64,000 nucleotides of DNA from Methylobacterium sp. E-045 (GTDB lineage Bacteria; Pseudomonadota; Alphaproteobacteria; Rhizobiales; Beijerinckiaceae), in NCBI RefSeq assembly GCF_022829685.1, contig NZ_JAKSYE010000134.1:124001-188000 (forward strand), given 5' to 3'. The position numbers and the translations under genes were made by a program. The notes beneath the pieces were generated by a model. The model was given only the letters and a program-made list of their open reading frames with translations, was not told the origin of the DNA and ran no database searches. Below, one piece after another: positions 15,011 through 23,746 of the stretch. How positions within the stretch are numbered: the first letter of the stretch is position 1; each line of letters starts with the position of its first letter.

Positions 15011-15373
15011 TCAGTGCAGACGGTCCGACACGGTCTTGAGCGTATTCTCGATGGACCAGACGTGGCGGGTGAGGTCGCGCCGTGCGCAGGCACTCGCTTT
15101 TAAGACGTCCGGTAGCAACGATGAGGAGCTAGGTCCGCATTCGGCGACGGCCGATAGAAGCAGGAAGGCCAGTGGCCCGAGTGTCCCGATGAGCTTGAGA
15201 CCGAAATAGGCACGACCCAGAACGCTACGCCGCCCGTCACGTGGAGGCTTTCCAGAACGGACCGGAGTGATTCCACCCGACAGCACGCTCCGCTCGGACG
15301 ACCGGTGAAAGGCTTCGTCGTCATCCGGGGGGAAATGCGAGTCTCGGAACCGTTCGAGCTTGCTCTGAGCCAT
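15011..15373 (-). CDS. Hypothetical small membrane protein
   Basis: The 120-residue frame has a charged N-terminus, one hydrophobic segment ('LIGTLGPLAFLLLSAVA', about residues 60-78) and a polar C-terminal helix ('DLTRHVWSIENTLKTVSDRL'). No family is recognised. It lies alone between the ABM protein and hemC, with only a weak purine-rich site before the ATG. Confidence 0.4.
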   Translation of the reverse strand: MAQSKLERFRDSHFPPDDDEAFHRSSERSVLSGGITPVRSGKPPRDGRRSVLGRAYFGLKLIGTLGPLAFLLLSAVAECGPSSSSLLPDVLKASACARRDLTRHVWSIENTLKTVSDRLH

Positions 15374-15590
15374 CTTTCTCGTCTCAACCAGAGGTCACGC
15401 GACATTCGTCCCTCCTTCGTAAGGATTCGATGATCGCGGGTGGGTGAATTGAGTCCTTTCGCTCCTAGGCAGGCACGTCGCGCGAAGCCTTCGCCACGGT
15501 GACAGCCGGCCGCCGACTGCTTACTGAAGGAAACCGTCCTCGATAGAGGCGGCTTTGTCCGAAGCGTCCTTGCAAAGGCGGCCATTGCCC

Positions 15591-16514
15591 ATGATCCAGC
15601 GCCCCCTCCGCATTGGCACCCGCGGCAGCCCCATGGCTCTCGCGCAGACGGGAATGGTCCGCGACAAGATCGTGGCGGCCAATCCGGAGTTGGAAACGGA
15701 GTTGGTGGTCGTCAATACGGTGGCCGACCGCATCCTCGACCGGCCGCTCTCGGAGATTGGCGGCAAGGGGCTCTTCACGAAGGAGCTCGAACAGGCCCTT
15801 TTCGCCGACGTGGTCGATGTGGCCGTGCATTCGATGAAGGATGTCGAGACCTGGCTGCCCGAGGGGCTGGTCATCGCTTGCATTCTGGAACGTGACGATC
15901 CGCGTGATGCCTTCCTCTCCGCTCAGGCGGACGGCTTTGCCGGCCTTGCGCCAGGTGCCCGCGTGGGCACCTCCTCCCTGCGTCGCGCCGCTCAGGTTCT
16001 CATGCGGCGGCCAGATCTGCGCATCGTCCCGATGCGCGGGAACGCCAATACGCGGATGCGCAAGCTTCAGGAGGGCACCTGCGAGGCGACGCTTCTGGCC
16101 CTTTGTGGCCTCGAACGTCTTGGTATGGCCGGCATGGCACGGAGCGTCCTGTCCGTGGACGAGATGCTTCCCGCCGTGGCGCAAGGTGCGCTCGGTATCG
16201 AATGCCGGGAGGCGGATTCAGACGTTCGAGCCTTGCTCGCCCCGCTGCAATCTCCGACGGCCTCGGCCGAACTCGACGCCGAACGCGGGCTCCTTGCGGA
16301 ACTCGATGGGTCGTGCCGTACCCCGATCGCGGCCCTGGCACGGATCGACGGCGAGGTGCTGACCCTCGACGGCCTGTTGTTCCTGCCCGACGGCAGTTCC
16401 CATTGGGCGGTCCACCGTTCGGGCGTGGTATCGGATGCAGCCCGGATCGGACAGGATGCCGGCGCCGAACTGAAACGCGCGGCCGGGGACACCTACGCCA
16501 AGCATCTGCAATAG
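15591..16514 (+). CDS. hemC: Porphobilinogen deaminase (hydroxymethylbilane synthase)
   Basis: HemC joins four porphobilinogens into hydroxymethylbilane for haem, cobalamin and bacteriochlorophyll synthesis. Motifs: 'LRIGTRGSPMALAQ', 'GGKGLFTKELEQAL', 'VAVHSMKDVE', 'RVGTSSLRRAAQ', 'RGNANTRMRKL', and 'ELDGSCRTPIAA' with Cys242, which carries the dipyrromethane cofactor. Length 307 is normal. The frame also permits a TTG start at 15555 with a GAGGCGG just upstream, so the true start may be 12 codons earlier. Confidence 0.96.
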   Translation: MIQRPLRIGTRGSPMALAQTGMVRDKIVAANPELETELVVVNTVADRILDRPLSEIGGKGLFTKELEQALFADVVDVAVHSMKDVETWLPEGLVIACILERDDPRDAFLSAQADGFAGLAPGARVGTSSLRRAAQVLMRRPDLRIVPMRGNANTRMRKLQEGTCEATLLALCGLERLGMAGMARSVLSVDEMLPAVAQGALGIECREADSDVRALLAPLQSPTASAELDAERGLLAELDGSCRTPIAALARIDGEVLTLDGLLFLPDGSSHWAVHRSGVVSDAARIGQDAGAELKRAAGDTYAKHLQ

Positions 16515-16657
16515 CCGGGCTCCCAAACCAATGGCAGCAGCGCCGGCTCCGGTTAGGCGCGGCGTCGTCGCGCCTTGCGGACAGGAGAGGAACGGTTAAT
16601 CGCCGATCGGCTACGGTCAGTGTATAGTCTCATACACTCTGCGGCCCGGGGATACCG

Positions 16658-17698
16658 ATGCTTGAGGTCTGCGCCGACCTGCCGTCCTGCTCACCGGTGC
16701 TGATCCATCTCGATGGGGATATCCCCGGCCAGGGAGAGATCACGATTGAGCGTAGCGGGGATGCCCAATTGATAGCAGCCCTCCGGGCACGTCTCGATGA
16801 CCAAGCCCGCTTCATCGACGTGCAGGCGCGGTCCCTTGCCCATAGCCGGAAGATCTTCGAACGCGCCTCGGCCGTGGCCAGAATTGGAGTATGGGAATGC
16901 CGCCTCGCAGATGAGGCACTGACCTGGACCGATGCCGTTTACCGGATGTTCGACCTGCCGGTGGGCTCCGCGGTGGACCGTGAGACGACCTTGGGCTGCT
17001 ACAGCCCGGAATCCCGTATCCGCCTCGACGCGCTCCGGAGCCAGGCCATCGCCGAGCGTGGCGGCTTTACCCTCGATGCGGAGATCGTGACGGTTTCGGG
17101 CAACCGACGCTGGATTCGCCTGACCGCCACGGTGGAATGCGAGGAAGGAACACCGGTCCGCATCTTCGGAATGAAGCAGGACATCACCGAGGAGAAGATC
17201 CTCGCCGACCGAACCCGCTATCTTGCGGAGTTCGATACCCTGACGGGCCTGCCCAACCGCACCGCCTTCTACGGTCGCCTCGCCGACATGGACAGACTGG
17301 GAGCCCTACTGCTCCTCGACCTCGACGGCTTCAAACAGGTCAACGACACTCACGGCCACATGGCAGGCGACGCCTGCCTCGCGGAGGTGGGGCGCCGCCT
17401 CAAGGAGACGTGCCGTCACACGGAGTTCGTCGCGCGCATCGGGGGTGACGAGTTCGGGATCGTCGTCGACGGCACGATCGGCACACAGGGCCTCGCAGCC
17501 CTGGCGAAGCGGATCATCGCCGCCATGGCGTCGCCCATCGCCTGGGGGCAGGGGACCTTCACGATCGGCGTTTCCATCGGGATCGCCATAACGGCGCTGC
17601 GCAGCCCGGAGGACGTCTTCGCGGAGGCCGACATGGCGCTTTATGCGGCCAAGGCGGAAGGGCGCGGGACGTTCCGCCTAGCCCCTCCGCCGAAATGA
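16658..17698 (+). CDS. PAS-GGDEF diguanylate cyclase
   Basis: Predicted to make cyclic di-GMP from GTP. The 346-residue soluble protein has a short N-terminal helix, a PAS fold at about 60-175 ('ARIGVWECRLADEALTWTDA', 'RRWIRLTATVECEEGTPVRI' and a PAC end 'FGMKQDITEEKI') and a GGDEF domain at about 185-340 ('DTLTGLPNRTAFYGRL', 'LLLDLDGFKQVNDTHGH', GGDEF at residues 262-266). The inhibitory site, normally RxxD just before GGDEF, reads RHTE (253-256), so product inhibition may be weakened. It is next to a receiver protein and an Hpt protein, suggesting a local signalling module. Confidence 0.92.
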   Translation: MLEVCADLPSCSPVLIHLDGDIPGQGEITIERSGDAQLIAALRARLDDQARFIDVQARSLAHSRKIFERASAVARIGVWECRLADEALTWTDAVYRMFDLPVGSAVDRETTLGCYSPESRIRLDALRSQAIAERGGFTLDAEIVTVSGNRRWIRLTATVECEEGTPVRIFGMKQDITEEKILADRTRYLAEFDTLTGLPNRTAFYGRLADMDRLGALLLLDLDGFKQVNDTHGHMAGDACLAEVGRRLKETCRHTEFVARIGGDEFGIVVDGTIGTQGLAALAKRIIAAMASPIAWGQGTFTIGVSIGIAITALRSPEDVFAEADMALYAAKAEGRGTFRLAPPPK

Positions 17699-17709
17699 CG
17701 GCGACCGCC

Positions 17710-18126
17710 TCACGCCGATGCGTGATGCGAGACCGGAGCGGGGGGTAGGCCGCGCTCGGCCGCCATCATCCTGGCAAGGGCGGCGATCTCGCGTATCTGG
17801 AATGGCTTGCGGACCGAAAGGCTTCCTCGAAGCGGTCTGCGGTCGAAATATGCATTCGTGGATGCATAGATGACCGGGCGGCCAGGACGAACCTCGCGGA
17901 AGGCGAGCGCGACTGTCCATCCGTCTATCATTCCCGGAAGATTGATATCGGTCAGCAACCAGTCGAAGTCGGCACCCCGAGTCCTGAGAAGCGTCAAAGC
18001 GTCTTCGCCGCTGGACGCCGCCACGGCAGTGAGGCCGGCACGCTCACACTGGATCGTCAACATATCCAGCAGGAGGAAATTGTCTTCGACGATCAGAACT
18101 CTCGGTGCGCCACTCATGCCGGCCAT
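17710..18126 (-). CDS. Single-domain response regulator (receiver)
   Basis: A 138-residue CheY-like receiver with no output domain: 'RVLIVEDNFLLLDML' with the acid pair E14/D15, phosphoacceptor Asp60 in 'FDWLLTDINLPGMIDGW', Thr/Ser position in 'VIYASTNA' and conserved Lys in 'LSVRKPFQIREI'. It is likely part of a phosphorelay, possibly with the divergent Hpt protein whose gene starts 118 bases away. Confidence 0.9.
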   Translation of the reverse strand: MAGMSGAPRVLIVEDNFLLLDMLTIQCERAGLTAVAASSGEDALTLLRTRGADFDWLLTDINLPGMIDGWTVALAFREVRPGRPVIYASTNAYFDRRPLRGSLSVRKPFQIREIAALARMMAAERGLPPAPVSHHASA

Positions 18127-18243
18127 CGACCCTTTTATACATCAACAAATGACTGCATTAATGGTTAAGCTTCCATCAACGGTCGCGTTGATTCGGAAGC
18201 CGCAGGCGACCTGGACGGTGGGTCGTTCGAACACCTTGTGACG

Positions 18244-18609
18244 ATGCGCGAGGCACCAGTGGAGCCAACGGCAGATGAGGCCAGAGGAACGGTCTGCGAT
18301 GAGGCGACGCTCGCCGAACTCAGAGTCCTTCTCGGGCACGACCATCTGAAACGGCTCTTGTCCCTGCTCGTCGTCGAGATCCGCGTCCGCTTTTCCGGCG
18401 GAAAGGACGATCGGATCGCCATAGCGCAGGATGCCCATGCGCTGCTGGCGTCGAGCGGGTCTCTCGGTTTTCTCAATCTTTCGCGGTGCTGTTCGATGAT
18501 CGAACAGGCTTGCCTGAAGGGCGACGACATCGCCATCCCGCTGCAAGAAGGCCGGATCGCCGCCGACCGCGCATTGACGGCGCTCGCTGCCTTGGGGGTG
18601 CGCGAGTGA
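18244..18609 (+). CDS. Histidine phosphotransfer (Hpt) domain protein
   Basis: The 121-residue protein is a four-helix Hpt module. 'IAQDAHALLASSGSLGFLNL' contains the phosphorylated His65 in the pattern AHxLxxxxxxxG, and 'LSRCCSMIEQACLKGD' is the following helix. It would shuttle phosphoryl groups between a hybrid kinase and a receiver. A GTG two codons upstream (18238) is an alternative start. It is divergent from the receiver gene, its most likely partner. Confidence 0.8.
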   Translation: MREAPVEPTADEARGTVCDEATLAELRVLLGHDHLKRLLSLLVVEIRVRFSGGKDDRIAIAQDAHALLASSGSLGFLNLSRCCSMIEQACLKGDDIAIPLQEGRIAADRALTALAALGVRE

Positions 18610-18932
18610 CGGCAGTCGTGCGCCTTTGAGACCCTCGGAGCACGGATGCGTTGCGCCGAAGGCACACCCGCCGAGAGTACGGAGCGCGCGACTGATCCGT
18701 CGCGTCGCTGCCGCATTTTGGGTGCGACACAGACCATTCTCAGATCACGGCGCCATTCCGCTGAATTGAGGTGCCGAGTGTCACAGACCGCCACTGGGAT
18801 TCGGTCTTTGAAACGTCCCGTCAAGGTTGATGGAACCTTCGCTTAACCCGCTCGACCTACACAGGTCGCACCATCGAACGGCCCCGCGGGGACGCTCCGG
18901 AACCGGGCACCCCGCACGAGGAGAGCAAGACC
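18610..18932. other. Intergenic stretch before pal
   Basis: No convincing gene in about 320 bases. It must hold the promoter and leader of the pal-cpoB group. A short purine-rich ribosome binding site (GAGGAGAG) lies about 12 bases before the pal start. Confidence 0.5.
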
Positions 18933-19433
18933 ATGTCCATGACCGCACGCTTTCGCGTGTTTCCGCTCGCGGCAGCCCTTTGCGCCGCGCTTAGTGTCGC
19001 TGCCTGCACCAATGACAAGGATCTCGCCGACGCCTCGGGTTTCGCCGGCGGCGCCAATACACCGGGCAGCGCGCAGGACTTCGTCGTCAACATAGGCGAC
19101 CGCGTCTTCTTCGAGTCGGATTCGACCGACCTGACGCCGACCGCTACTGCCACCCTCGACAAGCAGGCCCAGTGGTTGCAGCGCTATCCCCGCTACACCT
19201 TCCTGATCGAGGGCCATGCTGACGAGCGCGGCACCCGCGAATACAACTTCTCACTCGGCGAACGCAGAGCCCAATCCGTCAAGGACTACCTGTCGTCACG
19301 CGGCCTCCCCGCTGGACGGATGCGGACGGTCTCCTACGGCAAGGAGCGCCCGGTTGCCGTGTGCAACGACATCTCCTGCTGGTCGCAGAACCGGCGCGCC
19401 GTGACCGTCCTCGACCGGAGCGCCGGCTCCTGA
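18933..19433 (+). CDS. pal: Peptidoglycan-associated lipoprotein Pal
   Basis: Outer membrane lipoprotein of the Tol-Pal system, which links the outer membrane to peptidoglycan and helps constriction at division. The 166-residue product has a signal peptide with lipobox LSVAAC (lipidated Cys25), then an OmpA-like domain: 'NIGDRVFFESDSTDLT', 'FLIEGHADERGTREYNFSLG' with the diaminopimelate-binding residues, 'RRAQSVKDYLSSRGL', 'WSQNRRAVTVL'. It is followed by cpoB as in most proteobacteria; tolQRAB are not in the window. Confidence 0.96.
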   Translation: MSMTARFRVFPLAAALCAALSVAACTNDKDLADASGFAGGANTPGSAQDFVVNIGDRVFFESDSTDLTPTATATLDKQAQWLQRYPRYTFLIEGHADERGTREYNFSLGERRAQSVKDYLSSRGLPAGRMRTVSYGKERPVAVCNDISCWSQNRRAVTVLDRSAGS

Positions 19434-19550
19434 GGACGAGGGGTAACCTTCACAGTGGTGGTCCTATTTTTGCCGCGCCCCGGCACATCTGCTATCGGCG
19501 GGGCGCTGCCGATGCCTCCTCGTCCGATCCGACCACAGGTGCCGATTCCC

Positions 19551-20519
19551 ATGCTCCGCCGCCTGCTTTACGCGTCCACGCTCCTCGCAGTCCTCTCTCC
19601 CTTGACCGTCGTCGGTCCAGCGACGGCACAGGATGCGTCTGAATTTATCGTCCGCCTGAACCGCATCGAAAATCAATCTCGACAGATGGCGGGCCAGATC
19701 GAGACGCTGCAATACGAAAATCGCCAGCTCAAAGAACAGCTTCGCAAGTTCCAAGAGGACGTCGAATATCGGCTGCAGGAAGGCAAGGGCGGCGGAGGAA
19801 AGCCGGCCGCCCCCCCGTCCGGCACCAATCCCGGACAATCCAAGCAGCAGAAGCGCAGCGATGCCTTCGACCCGGAGCAGAACCCGGGCCGTCCCGGCGG
19901 GCCGATGCAGCTCGGCACGACCGTCCCCTCCGCCGCCATCGCCGCTGCGCCGTCGCCACGGGTACCGAATGTGCCGCCCACGGTGGTCGATGCCGATGAC
20001 GAAGAGCCGGGCCTGTCGCCTCCGGGTCTGGGCGGCCCCGTCGATCTCACGCCCCCCTCGCGTGTACCCACGACAGGCGCGTTGCCGAACCCGTCGCGCT
20101 CGATGACCAGCGTGGCTGCAACGACGACGGGGGACGCACGGGCGGATTACGAAACGGCCTACGGCTACATTGCGGCGCGCCATTATGAACAGGCGGAGAT
20201 GAGCCTGCGCCAGTTCATCCAGTCGCATCCGCGCGACGCCCAGGTGCCGTCGGCGACCTACTGGCTCGGCGAGAGCTACCTTCAGCGCAACCGCAACCGG
20301 GAGGCGGCCGAGCAATTTCTGAAGGTCTCCACAGATTACGCGCGCTCGCCCCAGGCGCCGGATGCGATGCTGAAGCTAGGAATTTCTCTGAACGCCCTCG
20401 GCGCTCGCGAACAGGCCTGTGCGACCCTCGCGGAACTGGAGCGCAAATTCCCTTCCGCCGCACAGGGTGTCCGCCAGAGTGTGGTCCGCGAGCAGAAACG
20501 CGCGCGCTGTGCCGCTTGA
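19551..20519 (+). CDS. cpoB: Cell division coordinator CpoB (YbgF)
   Basis: Periplasmic Tol-associated protein that coordinates peptidoglycan synthesis with outer membrane constriction. The 322-residue protein has a signal peptide, an N-terminal coiled coil (about 30-75, 'IVRLNRIENQSRQMAGQIET', 'LQYENRQLKEQLRKFQEDVE'), a Pro/Gly-rich linker (80-200) longer than in E. coli, and three TPR units at the C-terminus ('YETAYGYIAARHYEQAEMSL', 'ATYWLGESYLQRNRNREAAE', 'DAMLKLGISLNALGAREQAC'). ATG at 19551 gives a proper signal peptide; an upstream GTG at 19455 is less likely. The stop overlaps the tilS start. Confidence 0.93.
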   Translation: MLRRLLYASTLLAVLSPLTVVGPATAQDASEFIVRLNRIENQSRQMAGQIETLQYENRQLKEQLRKFQEDVEYRLQEGKGGGGKPAAPPSGTNPGQSKQQKRSDAFDPEQNPGRPGGPMQLGTTVPSAAIAAAPSPRVPNVPPTVVDADDEEPGLSPPGLGGPVDLTPPSRVPTTGALPNPSRSMTSVAATTTGDARADYETAYGYIAARHYEQAEMSLRQFIQSHPRDAQVPSATYWLGESYLQRNRNREAAEQFLKVSTDYARSPQAPDAMLKLGISLNALGAREQACATLAELERKFPSAAQGVRQSVVREQKRARCAA

Positions 20520-21523
20520 ACGCCGCGCCATCGAGCCATGGGATCGACGCGACGCTCGCCGCGGCGCTGAAGCCCTATCTTGAGTCCTGTCGCCTGCTCA
20601 TCGCCGTCTCCGGCGGACCGGATTCCACCGCGTTGATGCATGCGGCGGCCCGGTTCGGCGCCGTGCATCCGATCCAGGTGGCGACGGTGGATCATCGTCT
20701 ACGGACCGAGGGACACGCCGAGGCCCTGAGCGTCGGGCTCGCCGCGAAATCGCTTGGTCTAAGCCATCACATCCTGACCTGGGACGGCGACAAGCCGCAC
20801 CGCGGTATCCAGGCCGCAGCACGCGACGCGCGCTATACCCTCCTTGCGGAATGCGCGGACCGGATCGGTGCCGATACCATTCTCACCGGACATACCGCCG
20901 ACGATCAGGCGGAAACCGTGCTGATGCGGGTCCTGGCCGGAAGCGGTCCGGCCGGTCTCGCGGGCATGCGGCGCGAGCGGGTTCTCGCGCCGGGCCTACG
21001 CCTAGCGAGACCCTTTCTCCTTATTCCTAAGGCGGAGCTCATTGCCTATTGCGCAGCCCATGGGCTGGCGCCCGCATACGATCCCTCGAACGTCGATGAC
21101 CGCTTCGCCCGCGCGCGCCTGCGCCGCCTCATGCCCGACCTCGCGGCGGGAGGCCTCAGCCCCGAACGGCTTCGCCGCCTTGCCGCTCGCATGGCTCGCG
21201 ATGAGGACGCGTTGCGCGACGCCGCACGCGCCACGTTCACCGCTCTCCGTATCACCGCCGATGTCGTCATCCTGGATGCCCGTCCGCTGGCCGCCTTGCC
21301 GGACGCGATCCTCCTTCGCGTGGTGGGCCTCGCATTGCACGAAGCCGGCGGGGGAGGGGCTTTACGCCTCGAACGCCTGGAACGGCTCGTCTTCGACGAC
21401 CTTCGGCCTGCCCTCGCCGCAGGCGCTACCATGCGGCGCACGCTGCGCGGCATTCTCGTCGATTTGAAAGCCGAGGGCGTCCTCTCCTTCCGTCCTGCCC
21501 CGGCGCGCCGGTCCCCATCTTAG
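20516..21523 (+). CDS. tilS: tRNA(Ile)-lysidine synthase TilS
   Basis: TilS modifies C34 of the CAU-anticodon tRNA-Ile to lysidine with ATP, allowing AUA decoding. The 335-residue N-type PP-loop ATPase shows SGGPDST at residues 32-38, 'VDHRLR', 'AARDARYTLL' and 'TGHTADDQAETVLMRVLAGS'. No ATG lies near the N-terminus; the TTG at 20516 overlaps the cpoB stop by 4 bases, the typical coupled start here. Confidence 0.93.
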   Translation: MNAAPSSHGIDATLAAALKPYLESCRLLIAVSGGPDSTALMHAAARFGAVHPIQVATVDHRLRTEGHAEALSVGLAAKSLGLSHHILTWDGDKPHRGIQAAARDARYTLLAECADRIGADTILTGHTADDQAETVLMRVLAGSGPAGLAGMRRERVLAPGLRLARPFLLIPKAELIAYCAAHGLAPAYDPSNVDDRFARARLRRLMPDLAAGGLSPERLRRLAARMARDEDALRDAARATFTALRITADVVILDARPLAALPDAILLRVVGLALHEAGGGGALRLERLERLVFDDLRPALAAGATMRRTLRGILVDLKAEGVLSFRPAPARRSPS

Positions 21524-21668
21524 GGGCACGCTCACCTTTCCCCGGACTGGCTTGCCGCAGGCTGGCCCGATTTACTTGGCAAGGGGGTCGGCACTGCCTA
21601 CATTGCCGACATGTGTCCGCGTGATCCGCCCACCAAGCGCGGGACCGGACGCCCCCAGGGATTGATCG

Positions 21669-23588
21669 ATGAACCCGAACTTCCGCAACTTTGCCTTGTG
21701 GGTCGTCATCTTCCTGCTCGTGCTGGCCCTCGTCACTCTGTTCCAGAATCCGGGACATCGTGGCGGCGGCAGCGAGATCGCCTATAGCCAGCTTCTGAAC
21801 GACGCCGATTCCGGCAAGATCCAGACGGTGGTGATCTCGGGGCAGGATGTGAGCGGTACCTACGTCGGCGGTGGCAACTTCACCTCCTATGCGCCCAACG
21901 ACCCGAATCTAGTGTCGAAGCTGCAGAGCAAGGGCGTGCAGATCACCGCGCGTCCTCCGTCAGACAATACGCCCTGGTTCATCCAGCTCCTCGTGAGCTG
22001 GCTGCCGATCCTGGTGTTCATCGGGGCCTGGATCTTCCTGTCGCGCCAGATGCAGTCGGGAGCGGGCCGTGCCATGGGCTTCGGCAAGTCGAAGGCCAAG
22101 CTCCTCACCGAGGCTTCGGGCCGCGTGAGCTTCGACGACGTCGCCGGCGTCGAGGAGGCCAAGGAGGATCTGCAGGAGATCGTGGAATTCCTCCGCGATC
22201 CGCAGAAGTTCCAGCGCCTCGGCGGGCGCATCCCGCGCGGTGTGCTGCTGGTCGGCCCTCCCGGTACCGGTAAGACCCTGATCGCCCGCGCGGTGGCGGG
22301 TGAGGCCAATGTACCGTTCTTCACCATCTCGGGTTCGGACTTCGTCGAGATGTTCGTCGGCGTTGGTGCCAGCCGCGTGCGCGACATGTTCGAGCAGGCG
22401 AAGAAGAACGCCCCCTGCATCATCTTCATCGATGAGATCGACGCGGTCGGGCGCCACCGCGGCGCCGGCCTAGGCGGCGGCAACGACGAGCGCGAGCAGA
22501 CCCTCAACCAGCTCCTCGTGGAGATGGACGGGTTCGAGGCCAACGAGGGCGTGATCATCATCGCCGCCACCAACCGGCCTGACGTGCTCGATCCTGCCCT
22601 GCTGCGTCCGGGCCGGTTCGATCGCCAGATCATGGTGCCGAACCCCGATGTCGTCGGCCGCGAGCGCATTCTGCGAGTCCATGTCCGAAAAGTGCCCCTG
22701 GCGCCGGACGTCGACCTCAAGGTCATCGCCCGCGGCACCCCCGGTTTCTCGGGCGCCGACCTGATGAACCTCGTCAACGAATCGGCCCTGCTGGCGGCGC
22801 GGCGCGGCAAGCGCATCGTTACGATGCACGAGTTCGAGGATGCCAAGGACAAGGTGATGATGGGCGCCGAGCGGCGCACTCTCGTCATGACCGAGGACGA
22901 GAAGCGCCTGACCGCCTATCACGAGGGCGGCCATGCCATCGTCGCCTTCAACGTGCCGGCGACCGATCCCGTCCACAAGGCGACGATCATCCCGCGCGGT
23001 CGGGCGCTCGGCATGGTCATGCAGCTGCCGGAACGCGACAAGCTGTCCATGAGCTTCGAGCAGATGACCTCGCGTCTGGCCATCATGATGGGCGGTCGCA
23101 TCGCCGAGGAGATGACGTTCGGCGCCGACAAGGTGACGTCGGGCGCGCAGTCGGACATCGAGCAGGCCACCCGCCTCGCCCGCATGATGGTGACCCGCTG
23201 GGGCTTCTCGCCCGAACTCGGCACCGTGGCCTATGGCGAGAACAACGACGAAGTGTTCCTCGGCATGTCCATGGGCCGTCAGCAGACGGTCTCCGAGGCG
23301 ACTGCTCAGAAGATTGACGCCGAGGTCCGCCGCCTCGTCGAGACCGGCCTCGAGGAAGCGCGCCGCATCCTCGGCGAGCATAAAGACGATCTCGAAGCGC
23401 TGGCACAGGGACTCCTCGAATACGAGACTCTGTCGGGTGACGAGATCAAGAACCTGATCGCCGGCAAGCCGCCGATTCGTGACGCCGGTGACGGACCGAC
23501 CCCGATCCGGGGCTCCTCCGTCCCCTCGGCAGGTCGCGGCCGGCCACGGGACAACGAGGGCGGACTGGAACCTCAGCCTCAAGCGTGA
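21669..23588 (+). CDS. ftsH: ATP-dependent zinc metalloprotease FtsH
   Basis: Membrane-anchored AAA+ protease that degrades misfolded membrane proteins and regulators such as sigma-32 and LpxC. The 639-residue protein has two membrane segments (about 8-26 and 103-124) around a periplasmic domain, AAA+ domain with Walker A GPPGTGKT (196-203), Walker B 'CIIFIDEID', second region of homology 'ATNRPDVLDPALLRPGRFDR', and the zinc site HEGGH (418-422; HExxH, with Gly in place of the common Ala) plus the downstream Asp in 'GAQSDIEQAT'. A strong terminator follows. Gene order pal-cpoB-tilS-ftsH is common in alphaproteobacteria. Confidence 0.97.
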   Translation: MNPNFRNFALWVVIFLLVLALVTLFQNPGHRGGGSEIAYSQLLNDADSGKIQTVVISGQDVSGTYVGGGNFTSYAPNDPNLVSKLQSKGVQITARPPSDNTPWFIQLLVSWLPILVFIGAWIFLSRQMQSGAGRAMGFGKSKAKLLTEASGRVSFDDVAGVEEAKEDLQEIVEFLRDPQKFQRLGGRIPRGVLLVGPPGTGKTLIARAVAGEANVPFFTISGSDFVEMFVGVGASRVRDMFEQAKKNAPCIIFIDEIDAVGRHRGAGLGGGNDEREQTLNQLLVEMDGFEANEGVIIIAATNRPDVLDPALLRPGRFDRQIMVPNPDVVGRERILRVHVRKVPLAPDVDLKVIARGTPGFSGADLMNLVNESALLAARRGKRIVTMHEFEDAKDKVMMGAERRTLVMTEDEKRLTAYHEGGHAIVAFNVPATDPVHKATIIPRGRALGMVMQLPERDKLSMSFEQMTSRLAIMMGGRIAEEMTFGADKVTSGAQSDIEQATRLARMMVTRWGFSPELGTVAYGENNDEVFLGMSMGRQQTVSEATAQKIDAEVRRLVETGLEEARRILGEHKDDLEALAQGLLEYETLSGDEIKNLIAGKPPIRDAGDGPTPIRGSSVPSAGRGRPRDNEGGLEPQPQA

Positions 23589-23616
23589 TGCTGGCATGGT
23601 CGTCTTTGGAGATAAC

Positions 23617-23650
23617 AAAGCGGCGAGGGAAACCTCGCCGCTTTTCTTTT
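23617..23650 (+). terminator. Intrinsic terminator of ftsH
   Basis: AAAGCGGCGAGG (23617-23628) pairs with CCTCGCCGCTTT (23633-23644) around GAAA, followed by a T-rich tail TTCTTTT. It begins 29 bases after the ftsH stop. Confidence 0.9.
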
Positions 23651-23746
23651 GATTGCCAAAAGCCAATTTGATCGGCATCGCGGGTCGACCAAATAGCGAA
23701 GCGCGGGTCGTCTGCGCCATGATCGCGATGAGGGCGGCCACCATCG

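Noticed and set aside
14673..15039. Two overlapping hypothetical frames on opposite strands in the gene-poor stretch
   Set aside because: No similarity, no ribosome binding site, and each could be chance.
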